A stretch of 64,000 bases of DNA from Crocinitomicaceae bacterium (GCA_029238665.1 JAQWFQ010000014.1:62001-126000), one strand, 5' to 3'; positions 51,154 to 59,863 are shown, counted from the stretch's first letter. Program-made: numbers and translations. The notes: generated from the letters alone by a model not told the origin.

Positions 51154-52854
51154 ATGAAAAAGCAAAGTATAAAAGTACTAGCAATTTTAGCTGTAGCCGG
51201 GACATTCACTACAGGATGTGATTTACTTAAAGATCTTGAGTACACAGTTACACCATCCCCATTAGAAATGCACGGAGATTCAGTTCTAGTGAAAGTTGAC
51301 GTAACTTTTCCAGAGAAAGGAATCAAGAAAAAAGCATCTGCTGACATTACTCCAATGCTTGGTAGCACTGCCCTGAAATCAATCAGAGTTCAAGGTGAAA
51401 AAGCAACTGGAAACGGTGATGTAATTGCTTATAAGCTTGGTGGAAAAGTAAGTTATACTGATATCGTAGCATATACTCCAGAAATGGAAGCTGCAGATTT
51501 AATGATTACAGGGAAAGTTTTTAAAGGCGAGAAAGAAAAAGAAGGAATTACGCCTACTAAAATTGCTGACGCAACAATCATTACTCCATACTTAGTAAAT
51601 GAGGACTTTAAAGTTATCGTTGCTAACGATGAATTTAAACGCGTTACTGAAGAAACGTTTACTGCTCAATTGAACTATTCAAAAGGAAGTTCAAATGTTT
51701 CTTATTCAGAAATGAAACAAGATGACATTAAGGCATACCAAGCATTTTTAGAAAATGCTCAAGTTGACCCTCGAGTTGCTTTGAAAGCGATTAACGTATC
51801 TGGATTTGCATCGCCTGAAGGTGAAGAAGACAAAAACAACTCACTATCAACTGATAGAGCTGCTTCAGCAAAAAAATCAGCCATGAAGGTTGCTAAAAGC
51901 GCCAAAAACGAAGCTGCCGCAGGAGACATCTATAACGAAGCTGGTTCAGGTGAAGATTATGCTGGATTCAAAAAACAACTATCTGAGGACACTGAGATGA
52001 ACGAAGATGATAAGAATCTTGTATTACGTGTTTTAGAAACTATAAGTAATGCTGAAGAGCGTGAAACAGCAATGCGTAACATGGGGAAAACATTTAGCTA
52101 CCTAGATAAAAACATTTTCCCTCAATTACGTCGTACTGAAATTGTTGCAGTTTACGACCAAACAGGTTTCTCTGATGAGGAATTAATGGTCTTGTCTACT
52201 TCAAATTCAGATACACTTAACTTGGAAGAGTTATTATTTACAGCAGCTCTTTATACAGATTTAAACGAACAATTAAGAGTTTACAAAATTGCTGAACGTA
52301 GATTCTCTAACGATTACAGAGCCTCAAACAACGTTGGTGTTGTATTGTACATGCAAAACAAATTGTCTGAAGCTAAAAATCAATTCGAGAAAGCAAATGG
52401 AATTCAAGACAATGCTATTTCTAAAAACAACTTAGGTGCAATTGCGGGTATTGAAAGAAACAGAACTAAGTCAATGGACTTATTAGGTCAAGCAAATGGA
52501 GCAGGTGAAGAAGTAAACTACAATAAAGGTATCTTAGATATCCAAAATGGAGATTACGCTTCTGCTATTTCTAACTTAGGTTCTAATGCTTCTTACAACA
52601 AAGCGTTGGCGCAATTGTTAAATGGAGATGCTACTAGTGCAGTATCAACAATTAACAATTCTGACGATGCAAAAACTGCTCAAGGTTTTTACTTGAAAGC
52701 AGTTGCTGCTGCACGTCAAAATAAATTACAAGATGTAATAAGCAACTTAACGAATGTATTCGCTCAAGATGCATCTTTAAAAGCGAAAGCTGCTAAAGAT
52801 CGTGAGTTCTTAAACTACATGGAGAACGTTTCTTTCTCAGCTCTTGTGAAATAA
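51154..52854 (+). CDS. Lipoprotein with an OmpA-like motif and TPR repeats
   Basis: A 566-residue lipoprotein (signal to C22 in TFTTGC). Residues 25-200 are beta-rich. Residues about 205-245 carry GFASPEGEEDKNNSLSTDRA, resembling the OmpA peptidoglycan-binding core (ASPEG, N, LS, RA), but it lies mid-protein and is followed by a long charged helical stretch. From about 345 onwards there are TPR-like helix pairs (YRASNNVGVVLYMQNKLSEA, YNKGILDIQNGDYASAISNL). It may anchor to peptidoglycan and scaffold other envelope proteins, but I know no named family. It is monocistronic with a strong terminator; no link to clpP other than position. Confidence 0.75.
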   Translation: MKKQSIKVLAILAVAGTFTTGCDLLKDLEYTVTPSPLEMHGDSVLVKVDVTFPEKGIKKKASADITPMLGSTALKSIRVQGEKATGNGDVIAYKLGGKVSYTDIVAYTPEMEAADLMITGKVFKGEKEKEGITPTKIADATIITPYLVNEDFKVIVANDEFKRVTEETFTAQLNYSKGSSNVSYSEMKQDDIKAYQAFLENAQVDPRVALKAINVSGFASPEGEEDKNNSLSTDRAASAKKSAMKVAKSAKNEAAAGDIYNEAGSGEDYAGFKKQLSEDTEMNEDDKNLVLRVLETISNAEERETAMRNMGKTFSYLDKNIFPQLRRTEIVAVYDQTGFSDEELMVLSTSNSDTLNLEELLFTAALYTDLNEQLRVYKIAERRFSNDYRASNNVGVVLYMQNKLSEAKNQFEKANGIQDNAISKNNLGAIAGIERNRTKSMDLLGQANGAGEEVNYNKGILDIQNGDYASAISNLGSNASYNKALAQLLNGDATSAVSTINNSDDAKTAQGFYLKAVAAARQNKLQDVISNLTNVFAQDASLKAKAAKDREFLNYMENVSFSALVK

Positions 52855-52873
52855 ACTCAACTATCCTATTTTT

Positions 52874-52905
52874 AAAATAGTCTGACCTGTTGGTCAGACT
52901 ATTTT
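52874..52905 (+). terminator. Intrinsic terminator of the TPR lipoprotein gene
   Basis: A perfect 14-bp inverted repeat (52874-52887 with 52892-52905) has a 4-nt loop and is followed by more T. It lies about 20 bases after the stop. Confidence 0.93.
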
Positions 52906-53006
52906 TTTGAGTAGAATTTTCGAATTATTTTAATTGTCATTTCCAACTTTGCTTTATCTTTAAGCTAGAATAATGAGCTAGCTCAGAAAAACTAAAAATA
53001 CACACT

Positions 53007-53675
53007 ATGTTTAACGATAATGAATTTAAAAAATATGCAACCAAACACCTTGGGTTGAGTAGCATGCATGTTGAAAGTTATATTGAATCATCAGTAACTC
53101 CTTATATCATTGAAGAACGTCAAATGAATATGACACAGATGGATGTGTTCTCTCGACTTATGATGGATCGAATCATCTTCTTAGGAACAGGCATCAATGA
53201 CCAGGTCGCTAATATTATTAACGCACAGTTATTGTTTTTAGAGTCTGTTGATGCAAAAAAAGACATTCAAATTTATTTAAACTCGCCTGGAGGATCAGTT
53301 TACGCTGGATTGGGTATTTACGACACAATGCAATACATCAACCCAGATGTAGCGACAATTTGTACGGGAATGGCTGCCTCTATGGGAGCAGTGCTTTTAT
53401 GTGCAGGAGCTGAAGGAAAACGTTCGGCACTAAAACACTCTAGAGTTATGATTCACCAACCTCTAGGAGGTGCCTCAGGTCAAGCTTCAGACATTGAAAT
53501 TACTGCGCGTGAGATTCAAAAATTGAAAAAAGAACTGTACGAGATTATTGCCAATCATTCAAAGCAAGATTATGATAAAGTATGGGCAGATTCAGACCGT
53601 GATTACTGGATGAGGTCAGAAGAAGCAAAAGCATACGGTATGGTTGACGAAATATTGCTTCGTAATCCTAAATAA
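53007..53675 (+). CDS. clpP: ATP-dependent Clp protease proteolytic subunit
   Basis: The 222-residue ClpP has the catalytic Ser in CTGMAASMGAVLLCAGA, His in MIHQPLGGASGQASDIEI, and Asp further on in the DSDRDYWM region. It forms the double heptameric chamber that degrades proteins fed by ClpX. The N-terminus is about 20-30 residues longer than mature ClpP, likely a propeptide. It is followed by clpX after a terminator-like hairpin, so expression may be partly separate. Confidence 0.96.
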   Translation: MFNDNEFKKYATKHLGLSSMHVESYIESSVTPYIIEERQMNMTQMDVFSRLMMDRIIFLGTGINDQVANIINAQLLFLESVDAKKDIQIYLNSPGGSVYAGLGIYDTMQYINPDVATICTGMAASMGAVLLCAGAEGKRSALKHSRVMIHQPLGGASGQASDIEITAREIQKLKKELYEIIANHSKQDYDKVWADSDRDYWMRSEEAKAYGMVDEILLRNPK

Positions 53676-53697
53676 ATTACTTTTGTAAAACTTTAAT

Positions 53698-53723
53698 AAA
53701 GCCTGACCTATTGGCCAGGCTTT
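53698..53723 (+). terminator. Hairpin between clpP and clpX
   Basis: Arms AAAGCCTGACC (53698-53708) and GGCCAGGCTTT (53713-53723) pair with one A-C mismatch and a 4-nt loop, followed by T7. It may reduce readthrough into clpX. Confidence 0.8.
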
Positions 53724-53741
53724 TTTTGACGAATAAAAATT

Positions 53742-54962
53742 ATGGCAAAAAAAGAAACTGGTTGCTCCTTTTGTGGAAGACCTAAAGAAGAGGTGGGGAT
53801 GTTGATTGCAGGTGTTTCCGGCCACATATGTGAAAGCTGTGTTTCTCAAGCACATACAATTGTCAAAGAAGAAGACGTTCAGGAAGAAAAAACTGAAGAG
53901 GTTCTCAACCTCTTGAAACCAGCAGAGATTAAAGCACAATTAGACGATTATGTTATTGGTCAAACGGATGCAAAAAAAGTACTTTCTGTTGCCGTTTACA
54001 ATCACTTTAAACGATTAAATCAACCGCCTGTAAAAGACGAGGTTGAAATTGAAAAGTCAAATGTTATTCTTGTAGGTAGAACAGGTACAGGTAAAACCCT
54101 ACTCGCAAAAACAATTGCCAAGATGCTCAACGTTCCTTTTTGTATTGCTGACGCAACGGTTTTAACTGAAGCTGGTTATGTTGGTGAAGATGTGGAAAGC
54201 ATTTTATCTCGCCTACTACAGGCATCTGATTTTAATGTATCAGCTGCAGAACGAGGAATTGTTTTTGTAGATGAAATTGATAAAATTGCGCGTAAAAGTG
54301 ACAACCCTTCAATTACACGAGATGTTTCGGGAGAAGGAGTACAACAAGCTTTATTGAAACTCTTAGAAGGTTCAATTGTAAGTGTCCCTCCGCAAGGTGG
54401 GCGTAAGCACCCGGAGCAAAAAATGATTCAAATCAATACAAAGAACATTCTTTTTATCTGTGGAGGAGCATTTGATGGTGTTGAACGCATCATTGCAAAT
54501 AGAGTTAACCGCCAAACAATTGGATTTTCTGCTTCAGATGAAGTTGCTATTGATAAGGAATCTCTACTTAAATACATCAACCCTACAGACATTAAAACAT
54601 TTGGGTTAATTCCAGAGTTAATTGGGCGTTTTCCTGTGTTAACTTACCTAGAGCCTTTAACCGCAGATGCACTTAGAAGAATTTTAACCGAGCCTAAAAA
54701 CTCACTGATTAAGCAGTACAATCGTTTGTTTGAAATTGATAATATTGATTTGAAATTTGACGCTGAAGTTCTTGATTTTATTGTTGAAAAAGCAATTGAA
54801 TTTAAATTAGGTGCTCGTGGTTTAAGATCAATCTGTGAGGCTATCTTAAATGACGCAATGTTTGACCTTCCTTCTAAAGAAGAAAGCGAATTTAGGGTAA
54901 CCATTAAATATGCAAAAGCACAATTTCAACACTCAAAGCTAGCCAAATTAAAGGTTGCTTAA
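53742..54962 (+). CDS. clpX: ATP-dependent Clp protease ATPase subunit ClpX
   Basis: ClpX (406 residues) unfolds tagged substrates and passes them to ClpP. It has a zinc-binding domain with C8, C11, C30, C33, the Walker [16 protein letters not shown], pore loop GYVGEDVE, Walker [13 protein letters not shown], sensor [10 protein letters not shown], and [15 protein letters not shown] at the C-terminus. Length is normal. It follows clpP by 66 bases, past a hairpin, and converges with trmB. Confidence 0.97.
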   Translation: MAKKETGCSFCGRPKEEVGMLIAGVSGHICESCVSQAHTIVKEEDVQEEKTEEVLNLLKPAEIKAQLDDYVIGQTDAKKVLSVAVYNHFKRLNQPPVKDEVEIEKSNVILVGRTGTGKTLLAKTIAKMLNVPFCIADATVLTEAGYVGEDVESILSRLLQASDFNVSAAERGIVFVDEIDKIARKSDNPSITRDVSGEGVQQALLKLLEGSIVSVPPQGGRKHPEQKMIQINTKNILFICGGAFDGVERIIANRVNRQTIGFSASDEVAIDKESLLKYINPTDIKTFGLIPELIGRFPVLTYLEPLTADALRRILTEPKNSLIKQYNRLFEIDNIDLKFDAEVLDFIVEKAIEFKLGARGLRSICEAILNDAMFDLPSKEESEFRVTIKYAKAQFQHSKLAKLKVA

Positions 54963-54987
54963 CGGGAAAACAACTGGGTAAAAAAGG

Positions 54988-55656
54988 CTAGCTTATTTTA
55001 AATTTGCAATATTTAATTACAGATCCCTTTGAGGTAAATAACTTCTCGTAGTGCGTTTTTATATGAAAGATATCCCGAGTCATTGGGTCAAGGTCTTCTG
55101 AAAGGCCTCCGTAAAGATCCCACGTTAGCTCCAAACATTCATATGGAGCTGTATTAATTTGTTCTTCTGTATACTCGAACAACAAATCACTGTCTGTTTT
55201 CAAATGTACAAGCCCACCTTTCTTTAAAATTGCTCTATACCGATTAATAAAAACAGGAGAGGTTAATCGTTTGTTCTCTTTTTTAGGCTGGGGATCAGAA
55301 AAAGTTAACCAAATTTCATCCACCTCATTTTCTACAAAACAGTCTTCAATGAAATCAATTTTCGTTCTTAAAAACCCAACATTATTCATCTTTTCAACCC
55401 TTGCTTGTTCGGCTCCAATAAACATTCTTGCCCCCTTGATATCAACACCAATAAAATTTTTATTCGGATAATGTTTCGCCAAACCAATAGAGTACTCACC
55501 CTTACCACAACCAAGTTCTAGCACAATAGGGTTATCGTTCTTAAAAAATTCACGCTTCCACTTTCCTTTCAACGCGCACTGCTCCTTAATAATTGGTTCA
55601 ATAAAATTATCGAACTCTTTTACTGCAGCAAATCTTCTTATTTTATCTTTCCCCAT
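54988..55656 (-). CDS. trmB: tRNA (guanine-46-N7)-methyltransferase
   Basis: The 222-residue enzyme methylates N7 of G46 in the tRNA variable loop. SAM-binding VLELGCGKGEYSIGLA, FIGVDIKGARMF, and the catalytic region WLTFSDPQPKKENKRLTSP (with PxxK) are present. Length is standard. It is the last gene of the gldB-gldC-DUF2797 run; a -7 box sits in the 42-base gap, so it may have its own promoter. Confidence 0.95.
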   Translation of the reverse strand: MGKDKIRRFAAVKEFDNFIEPIIKEQCALKGKWKREFFKNDNPIVLELGCGKGEYSIGLAKHYPNKNFIGVDIKGARMFIGAEQARVEKMNNVGFLRTKIDFIEDCFVENEVDEIWLTFSDPQPKKENKRLTSPVFINRYRAILKKGGLVHLKTDSDLLFEYTEEQINTAPYECLELTWDLYGGLSEDLDPMTRDIFHIKTHYEKLFTSKGSVIKYCKFKIS

Positions 55657-55681
55657 CTGTACAGGCTTAATTCTGTAATTG

Positions 55682-55689
55682 CAAATTTA
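55682..55689 (-). promoter_or_regulatory. Putative -7 box for trmB
   Basis: On the minus strand it reads TAAATTTG, an exact TAnnTTTG match, 25 bases upstream of the trmB ATG and downstream of the DUF2797 stop. Confidence 0.5.
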
Positions 55690-55698
55690 TAGTTCTTT

Positions 55699-56493
55699 TC
55701 AACACGAACTAATTTCAATATGATAACTTGTATGCTTTCTAATATTCAAAACCTCACCTCCATCAAAAATCAAGTACTGTCCTTTTATACCGACCAACAC
55801 CCCCTCAATAACTGGGGTCTTATCGAATGAACGACTTTTTACTTTAGTAGGGTATTCATCTACCGGATAATTTATTTCGATTATTTCGTCATTTTCAGAA
55901 AAACAAGTTACGATATCTGCAGGTAAATGTTCTTCCAAAGACCACTTCTCTTCTTCCAAATCAATACTTGTATCAAGTTCATTTTTCAGCATGCGTTGCC
56001 AATTGGTCTTATCAGTAAAAAACGCCTTAAGTGCCACCTCTATTCTACCAGCCTCAAAACGATTTTCAGTTTCTGCAAGTCTAATTGCGGAAGAAGCCCC
56101 CTGATCAATCCATCGAACAGGAACTTGGTCTGCTCTTGTTATCCCAACCTTAACCGCACTTGATGCAGCCAAATAAACAACATGCGGCTTATTATGGTGT
56201 TTTTCTTCCCATTCAGGATCTCTACCTTCACCTAAATGAGCACGGCACAATTCGGGACGTAAGATACATTCTGCCGATTCAGGGGCCGACACAAAGCAAG
56301 TATAACAGAACCCTTGCCCAAAAGATTTCTTGGTAACCTTATTGCACGCTGAACAATTAATGATTCCATTCCACTCTAAACGAACTTCGGTCCCTATAAA
56401 TGCATTCATATCAACTTTCTGATCCAAATTCAATGTGTATTGAACTTCATCGCCAAGTTGGACAGTCATTTTCCGCAAGTTTCCTCTAGCCAT
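55699..56493 (-). CDS. DUF2797 protein with Cys cluster and GIY-YIG-like strand
   Basis: The 264-residue DUF2797 protein has a beta-rich N-terminus, a Cys cluster (C47, C50, C63, C66 as two CxxC pairs; then C76 and C83), and a stretch HVVYLAASSAVKVGITR with a following RWIDQGAS and an acidic ENRFEAGRIE. The strand-turn-strand plus Arg and Glu spacing recalls GIY-YIG/T5orf172 nuclease folds. That is my inference; no activity is known to me. It abuts gldC directly (no gap) and lies before trmB, so it is part of the gldB operon. Confidence 0.85.
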   Translation of the reverse strand: MARGNLRKMTVQLGDEVQYTLNLDQKVDMNAFIGTEVRLEWNGIINCSACNKVTKKSFGQGFCYTCFVSAPESAECILRPELCRAHLGEGRDPEWEEKHHNKPHVVYLAASSAVKVGITRADQVPVRWIDQGASSAIRLAETENRFEAGRIEVALKAFFTDKTNWQRMLKNELDTSIDLEEEKWSLEEHLPADIVTCFSENDEIIEINYPVDEYPTKVKSRSFDKTPVIEGVLVGIKGQYLIFDGGEVLNIRKHTSYHIEISSC

Positions 56494-56841
56494 TTATTTC
56501 TCAGGTAAAATTTCCATTTTTTCAGCAAAATGGTAACAGTAATCTCTTAAATCTTCACAGATATTCTGTTCTCCTGTTGCTTTTTCAAACGAATCAGCCA
56601 TCGTTAACAGGGTTTGATGAAAAAATTGTTTCATTTCTTCAACAGACATATCTTTTGTCCAAAGATCAATCTTCATTGTATTATTTTGACTGTGATCCCA
56701 CATTGACAACATCATTGCCTTAGCTGGGGCATCAACGATGTCACCATCTGTTGCAGTCCATTTCATACCAATTGGTAAGTTGTTCGAGTTAAGACCAACC
56801 TTTACTGTGATCTCCGATGATTTTACAATTTTATCTTCCAT
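56494..56841 (-). CDS. gldC: Gliding motility protein GldC
   Basis: A 115-residue soluble protein with the GldC pattern: SEITVKVGLNSNNLPIGMKW, DAPAKAMMLSMWDHSQNNTM, KIDLWTKDMSVEEMKQFFHQ. GldC is a small cytoplasmic protein that improves but is not absolutely required for gliding in Flavobacterium; its role is unknown. It lies 3 bases after gldB and is adjacent to DUF2797. Confidence 0.9.
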   Translation of the reverse strand: MEDKIVKSSEITVKVGLNSNNLPIGMKWTATDGDIVDAPAKAMMLSMWDHSQNNTMKIDLWTKDMSVEEMKQFFHQTLLTMADSFEKATGEQNICEDLRDYCYHFAEKMEILPEK

Positions 56842-56844
56842 TGT

Positions 56845-57858
56845 TTATTGTTCTATTTTAAAAGCTTGAAGAATATCATTATAAGACACCTCTAGCATTT
56901 CTTCTACTGTTATTTCACAATTATTCATGTAATTCTTTACCATTCTATACCCTAAAAATTGCCCTAACCTGTCTGGGCTATCTTGATCCGGCAAACCTGC
57001 TGTGAACGGCCCTTCGCTAATCATATTATTCGTAGTCCGGTCATTCGTTTTAAAGAGCAACTTTTGCTTCACCAAATACTTCCAGTACTGGTACTCATTA
57101 TCTAAAGCCCATTGATAATCTTCTACTGAATAGCGAAGAATTATACTCGGGTCAAATTTAGGATATGCAGCCTCCGTTAAAGAAAGAACCTTGCCCCAAC
57201 GAATCATGTGCTCTACCAATGTCCCTTCTGATGGATCGACATAATGCGTCTCTACCCAACCAGCAATAACATCCCGCTCAAGGTATCGTTCATTCATTCC
57301 TTCTTTCATCCAAGAAAAAAAGCTGTTTGAAGGCAGTTTTTGAATTACGCGGTTAGAATCTCCAAGAAACCAGTCCATCCCTATTCCTATTTCATTTTCT
57401 GTACAAAAAACTCCTGAACGAAATAAACTGTTGAAGAATACGATGTTCTTAGGTTGTTTTTTATTGGGTAAGTGGAATTTTAAATGACGAAATCCATCTC
57501 GAATAATCTCTTCGTATTTTGACTTGTCTGCAAAACACCTTTGAATTTCCGATTCCAATTCTTGAATGTACCTGTCCTTACGGTATTCTTGAATACTGGT
57601 GTAAAACATTGAATCTGAAACATTCCCTATTTTCAAACAAAAGCCCACTTGATAATCGTATATCTCTTGTAACTCCTTCTTGAATTCTTGATGCTTATTC
57701 ATTAAGCGAATAGAATCTGACTTAAAAATCACTTCATCCATATCCGTATAACCAATATCAACCTTGACTTGAGAGGCGTCAATATCGAGTCGGTTACGGT
57801 CACAACTGTTTATAAGCGTTAGAATAAGGATCGCTATAAAACTATTTTTTAGATTCAT
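56845..57858 (-). CDS. gldB: Gliding motility lipoprotein GldB
   Basis: A 337-residue lipoprotein with signal MNLKNSFIAILILTLINSC (lipobox LINSC). Diagnostic parts: KFHLPNKKQPKNIVFFNSLF, GIGMDWFLGDSNRVIQKLP, SLTEAAYPKFDPSIILRYS, and PDRLGQFLGYRMVKNYM. GldB is required for gliding in Flavobacterium johnsoniae and is linked to gldC as here. The C-terminal GxxLGYRMV block resembles the closing block of DUF2268 putative zinc proteases, but no HExxH motif is present. A tandem 10-bp repeat with duplicated -7 boxes lies just upstream. Confidence 0.92.
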   Translation of the reverse strand: MNLKNSFIAILILTLINSCDRNRLDIDASQVKVDIGYTDMDEVIFKSDSIRLMNKHQEFKKELQEIYDYQVGFCLKIGNVSDSMFYTSIQEYRKDRYIQELESEIQRCFADKSKYEEIIRDGFRHLKFHLPNKKQPKNIVFFNSLFRSGVFCTENEIGIGMDWFLGDSNRVIQKLPSNSFFSWMKEGMNERYLERDVIAGWVETHYVDPSEGTLVEHMIRWGKVLSLTEAAYPKFDPSIILRYSVEDYQWALDNEYQYWKYLVKQKLLFKTNDRTTNNMISEGPFTAGLPDQDSPDRLGQFLGYRMVKNYMNNCEITVEEMLEVSYNDILQAFKIEQ

Positions 57859-57875
57859 TAATATTCTTTAATTTC

Positions 57876-57905
57876 GTACTCAAAAGTACTCAAAAGTACT
57901 CAAAA
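57876..57905. repeat. Tandem direct repeat, three copies of a 10-bp unit
   Basis: GTACTCAAAA is present three times, head to tail and without mismatch, between divergent gldB and the barrel-protein gene. The 10-bp period is close to one helical turn. On the minus strand the junctions of the units each create a TAnnTTTG box. Confidence 0.95.
57881..57898 (-). promoter_or_regulatory. Two tandem -7 boxes upstream of gldB
   Basis: On the minus strand TACTTTTG occurs at 57888-57881 and again at 57898-57891, both exact TAnnTTTG matches, 22 and 32 bases upstream of the gldB ATG. They are products of the 10-bp tandem repeat. Confidence 0.5.
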
Positions 57906-57936
57906 TATAGGTTTTATAACACCCGAAAAATAGACG

Positions 57937-58746
57937 ATGAAGAAGTTAATGTTCGGATTATCACTTTCATTTTTTGCTTTTAACATTCAAGCACAAGCCC
58001 TTGCTAACAAAAAAATACAAGCAGGTCTATTAACCGGTTTCGGGTTAAATTTCCAAAAAATGAAAACGAATCGACTTCAAACAAATGGAGTTGGGTCTGA
58101 TTTTATGTTTGGAACCGATATAATTGTTGCACTGAACAAAAAAACAGCCTTTAATGTGGGCTTAGGGTTAAATTTTGAATCGTTAAAATATAAGGCAAAT
58201 TCAAATTCGTTGTACTACCTATATAGGGGCAATCACATTCTAAGGCTCAATGAAAATCACTATGTAATAAACGCGATAGGTAATACGGACTCTGTCAAGG
58301 TCAATAACTACTTCAAATTGGATGAACGTAAACAGAATCTTGTTTACCTAACAATTCCAACAATGCTAGTTCTTAGGTCCAATTTTATTGGATATACCAG
58401 GTGTTTTGGTAAATTAGGCTTAAGAACAAGTATTCTACTTTCAAACAAAAGTACAGACATCGGCTCCCTCATGACCATTGAAGGGTCTTCAATTGGTGAA
58501 AAAGAGCAAATAAACCACGATATGAAATCGAAAGGAGAACAATTTATAATTAAATCAGCTGCTGGATTTTCTTGTGGAGTAGAATGGAATTTTATAGGAG
58601 GTATTGCTCTAATTGGAGAAATTGGATATTTCTATGGCTTAACTCCACTATACAATAAACGGGCATTTTTTACAGATGCAAATGGATTATTTGCAAATAA
58701 AGCAACACAGAGTCAACTCCAATTAAAAGCATCAATTTTATTCTAA
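57937..58746 (+). CDS. Outer-membrane beta-barrel protein (PorT-like)
   Basis: A 269-residue protein with a signal peptide (cleavage after FNIQAQA, about residue 20), then alternating amphipathic strands typical of an 8-stranded barrel (IQAGLLTGFGLNFQKMK, AFNVGLGLNFESLKYK, FSCGVEWNFIGGIALIGEIG) and a C-terminal phenylalanine (LQLKASILF), the usual recognition signal of outer-membrane barrels. It resembles PorT-type proteins, but specific function is not shown. It is divergent from gldB, with nadE 5 bases downstream. Confidence 0.78.
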   Translation: MKKLMFGLSLSFFAFNIQAQALANKKIQAGLLTGFGLNFQKMKTNRLQTNGVGSDFMFGTDIIVALNKKTAFNVGLGLNFESLKYKANSNSLYYLYRGNHILRLNENHYVINAIGNTDSVKVNNYFKLDERKQNLVYLTIPTMLVLRSNFIGYTRCFGKLGLRTSILLSNKSTDIGSLMTIEGSSIGEKEQINHDMKSKGEQFIIKSAAGFSCGVEWNFIGGIALIGEIGYFYGLTPLYNKRAFFTDANGLFANKATQSQLQLKASILF

Positions 58747-58751
58747 CTAAT

Positions 58752-59528
58752 TTGAAAACAACACAACTAATACAGCACATTACAACTTGGCTAAGCAATT
58801 ACGCTGACAATACAAATCATTCCGGTTTTGTTATCGGCGTTTCTGGAGGTGTTGATTCAGCACTAACCTCAGTGCTTTGTGCAATGACTGAAAAAAAAGT
58901 AATTTTAGTTAGTATGCCTATTCGGCAAACCTCTGCTGAATACACGCGAGCAATGAATCATATTTCAGATACAAAATCACGTTTTAAAAATGTTTCTTCT
59001 TATGACATTGATTTATCTGATGTATTTTCGGAATTTGAAAACACAATGCCATTTGATCCTGAATCACAGCATTTAGCAATGGCTAACTCTAGGGCACGGT
59101 TACGCATGACTACACTATATGCGATAGCTCAAGCCAACGGATGCCTTGTTACGGGAACTGGAAATAAAATTGAAGATTTTGGCATTGGTTTCTTCACAAA
59201 ATATGGAGATGGAGGAGTTGATCTAAGCCCTATTGCAGATTTAACAAAGACAGATGTTTGGACTGTATCCAAAGAGGTTGGAGTTATTGATGAAATTGTT
59301 CAAGCTAAACCGACTGATGGGCTATGGACTGATGGAAGGTCTGATGAGGATCAAATTGGTGCATCTTACTCGGAACTAGAATGGGCAATGAATTTCAACG
59401 GAGAAATGAGCACCCTAACCGAACGTCAAAACACAGTGTTAAAAATTTATACGCGTTTAAATAAAATTAATCGCCATAAAGTTGAACCGATACCTGTCTG
59501 TATTATCCCTGAAAACTTGAAGGTTTAA
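58752..59528 (+). CDS. nadE: NH3-dependent NAD synthetase, TTG start
   Basis: The 258-residue NAD synthetase amidates nicotinic acid adenine dinucleotide. The N-type ATP pyrophosphatase P-loop GVSGGVDSALTSV, GTGNKIEDFGIGFFTKYGDG, VDLSPIADLTKTDV, and the C-terminal YTRLNKINRHKVEPIP are present. No glutaminase domain exists, so ammonia is used. The start is TTG (58752); no upstream ATG fits. It follows the barrel gene by 5 bases. Linkage of nadE to gldB-gldC is known in flavobacteria. Confidence 0.94.
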   Translation: MKTTQLIQHITTWLSNYADNTNHSGFVIGVSGGVDSALTSVLCAMTEKKVILVSMPIRQTSAEYTRAMNHISDTKSRFKNVSSYDIDLSDVFSEFENTMPFDPESQHLAMANSRARLRMTTLYAIAQANGCLVTGTGNKIEDFGIGFFTKYGDGGVDLSPIADLTKTDVWTVSKEVGVIDEIVQAKPTDGLWTDGRSDEDQIGASYSELEWAMNFNGEMSTLTERQNTVLKIYTRLNKINRHKVEPIPVCIIPENLKV

Positions 59529-59845
59529 GCTTCAGGAGCTAAACGAAGGACGATTCCTTCAATTGATTCTTCGATTTGAATTTGGCAACCTAAACGGCTA
59601 TTGTCTTCAACAAAGAAGGCCTGATCCAACATGTCTAACTCATCGTCGCTTTGCTCACTCAACACGGTGTCTGACTCAAGATAGCATTGACATGTTGCGC
59701 ACATAGCCATACCTCCACATTCACCTAGAACAGGTAGTTCATAAGCCTTACAGAGTTCCATGATATTCATACTCATATCTGTGGGAGCTTCTAATTCGTG
59801 GGAAACTCCTTCACGGTCAATGATTGTTACTTTAATGTCTGCCAT
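59525..59845 (-). CDS. [2Fe-2S] ferredoxin, adrenodoxin type
   Basis: A 106-residue ferredoxin with C43, C49, C52 (GECGGMAMCATCQCY; C-x5-C-x2-C) and C87 (SRLGCQI) as cluster ligands. The spacing is that of adrenodoxin/ISC-type ferredoxins. It may serve Fe-S cluster assembly or an oxygenase. It is monocistronic, with stop codon shared with nadE via TTAA. Confidence 0.93.
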   Translation of the reverse strand: MADIKVTIIDREGVSHELEAPTDMSMNIMELCKAYELPVLGECGGMAMCATCQCYLESDTVLSEQSDDELDMLDQAFFVEDNSRLGCQIQIEESIEGIVLRLAPEA

Positions 59846-59863
59846 CTTAACTAATACTTACTG

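Noticed and set aside
57876-57905. CRISPR array
   Set aside because: Three contiguous 10-bp units without spacers are a simple tandem repeat. No cas gene is present in the window.
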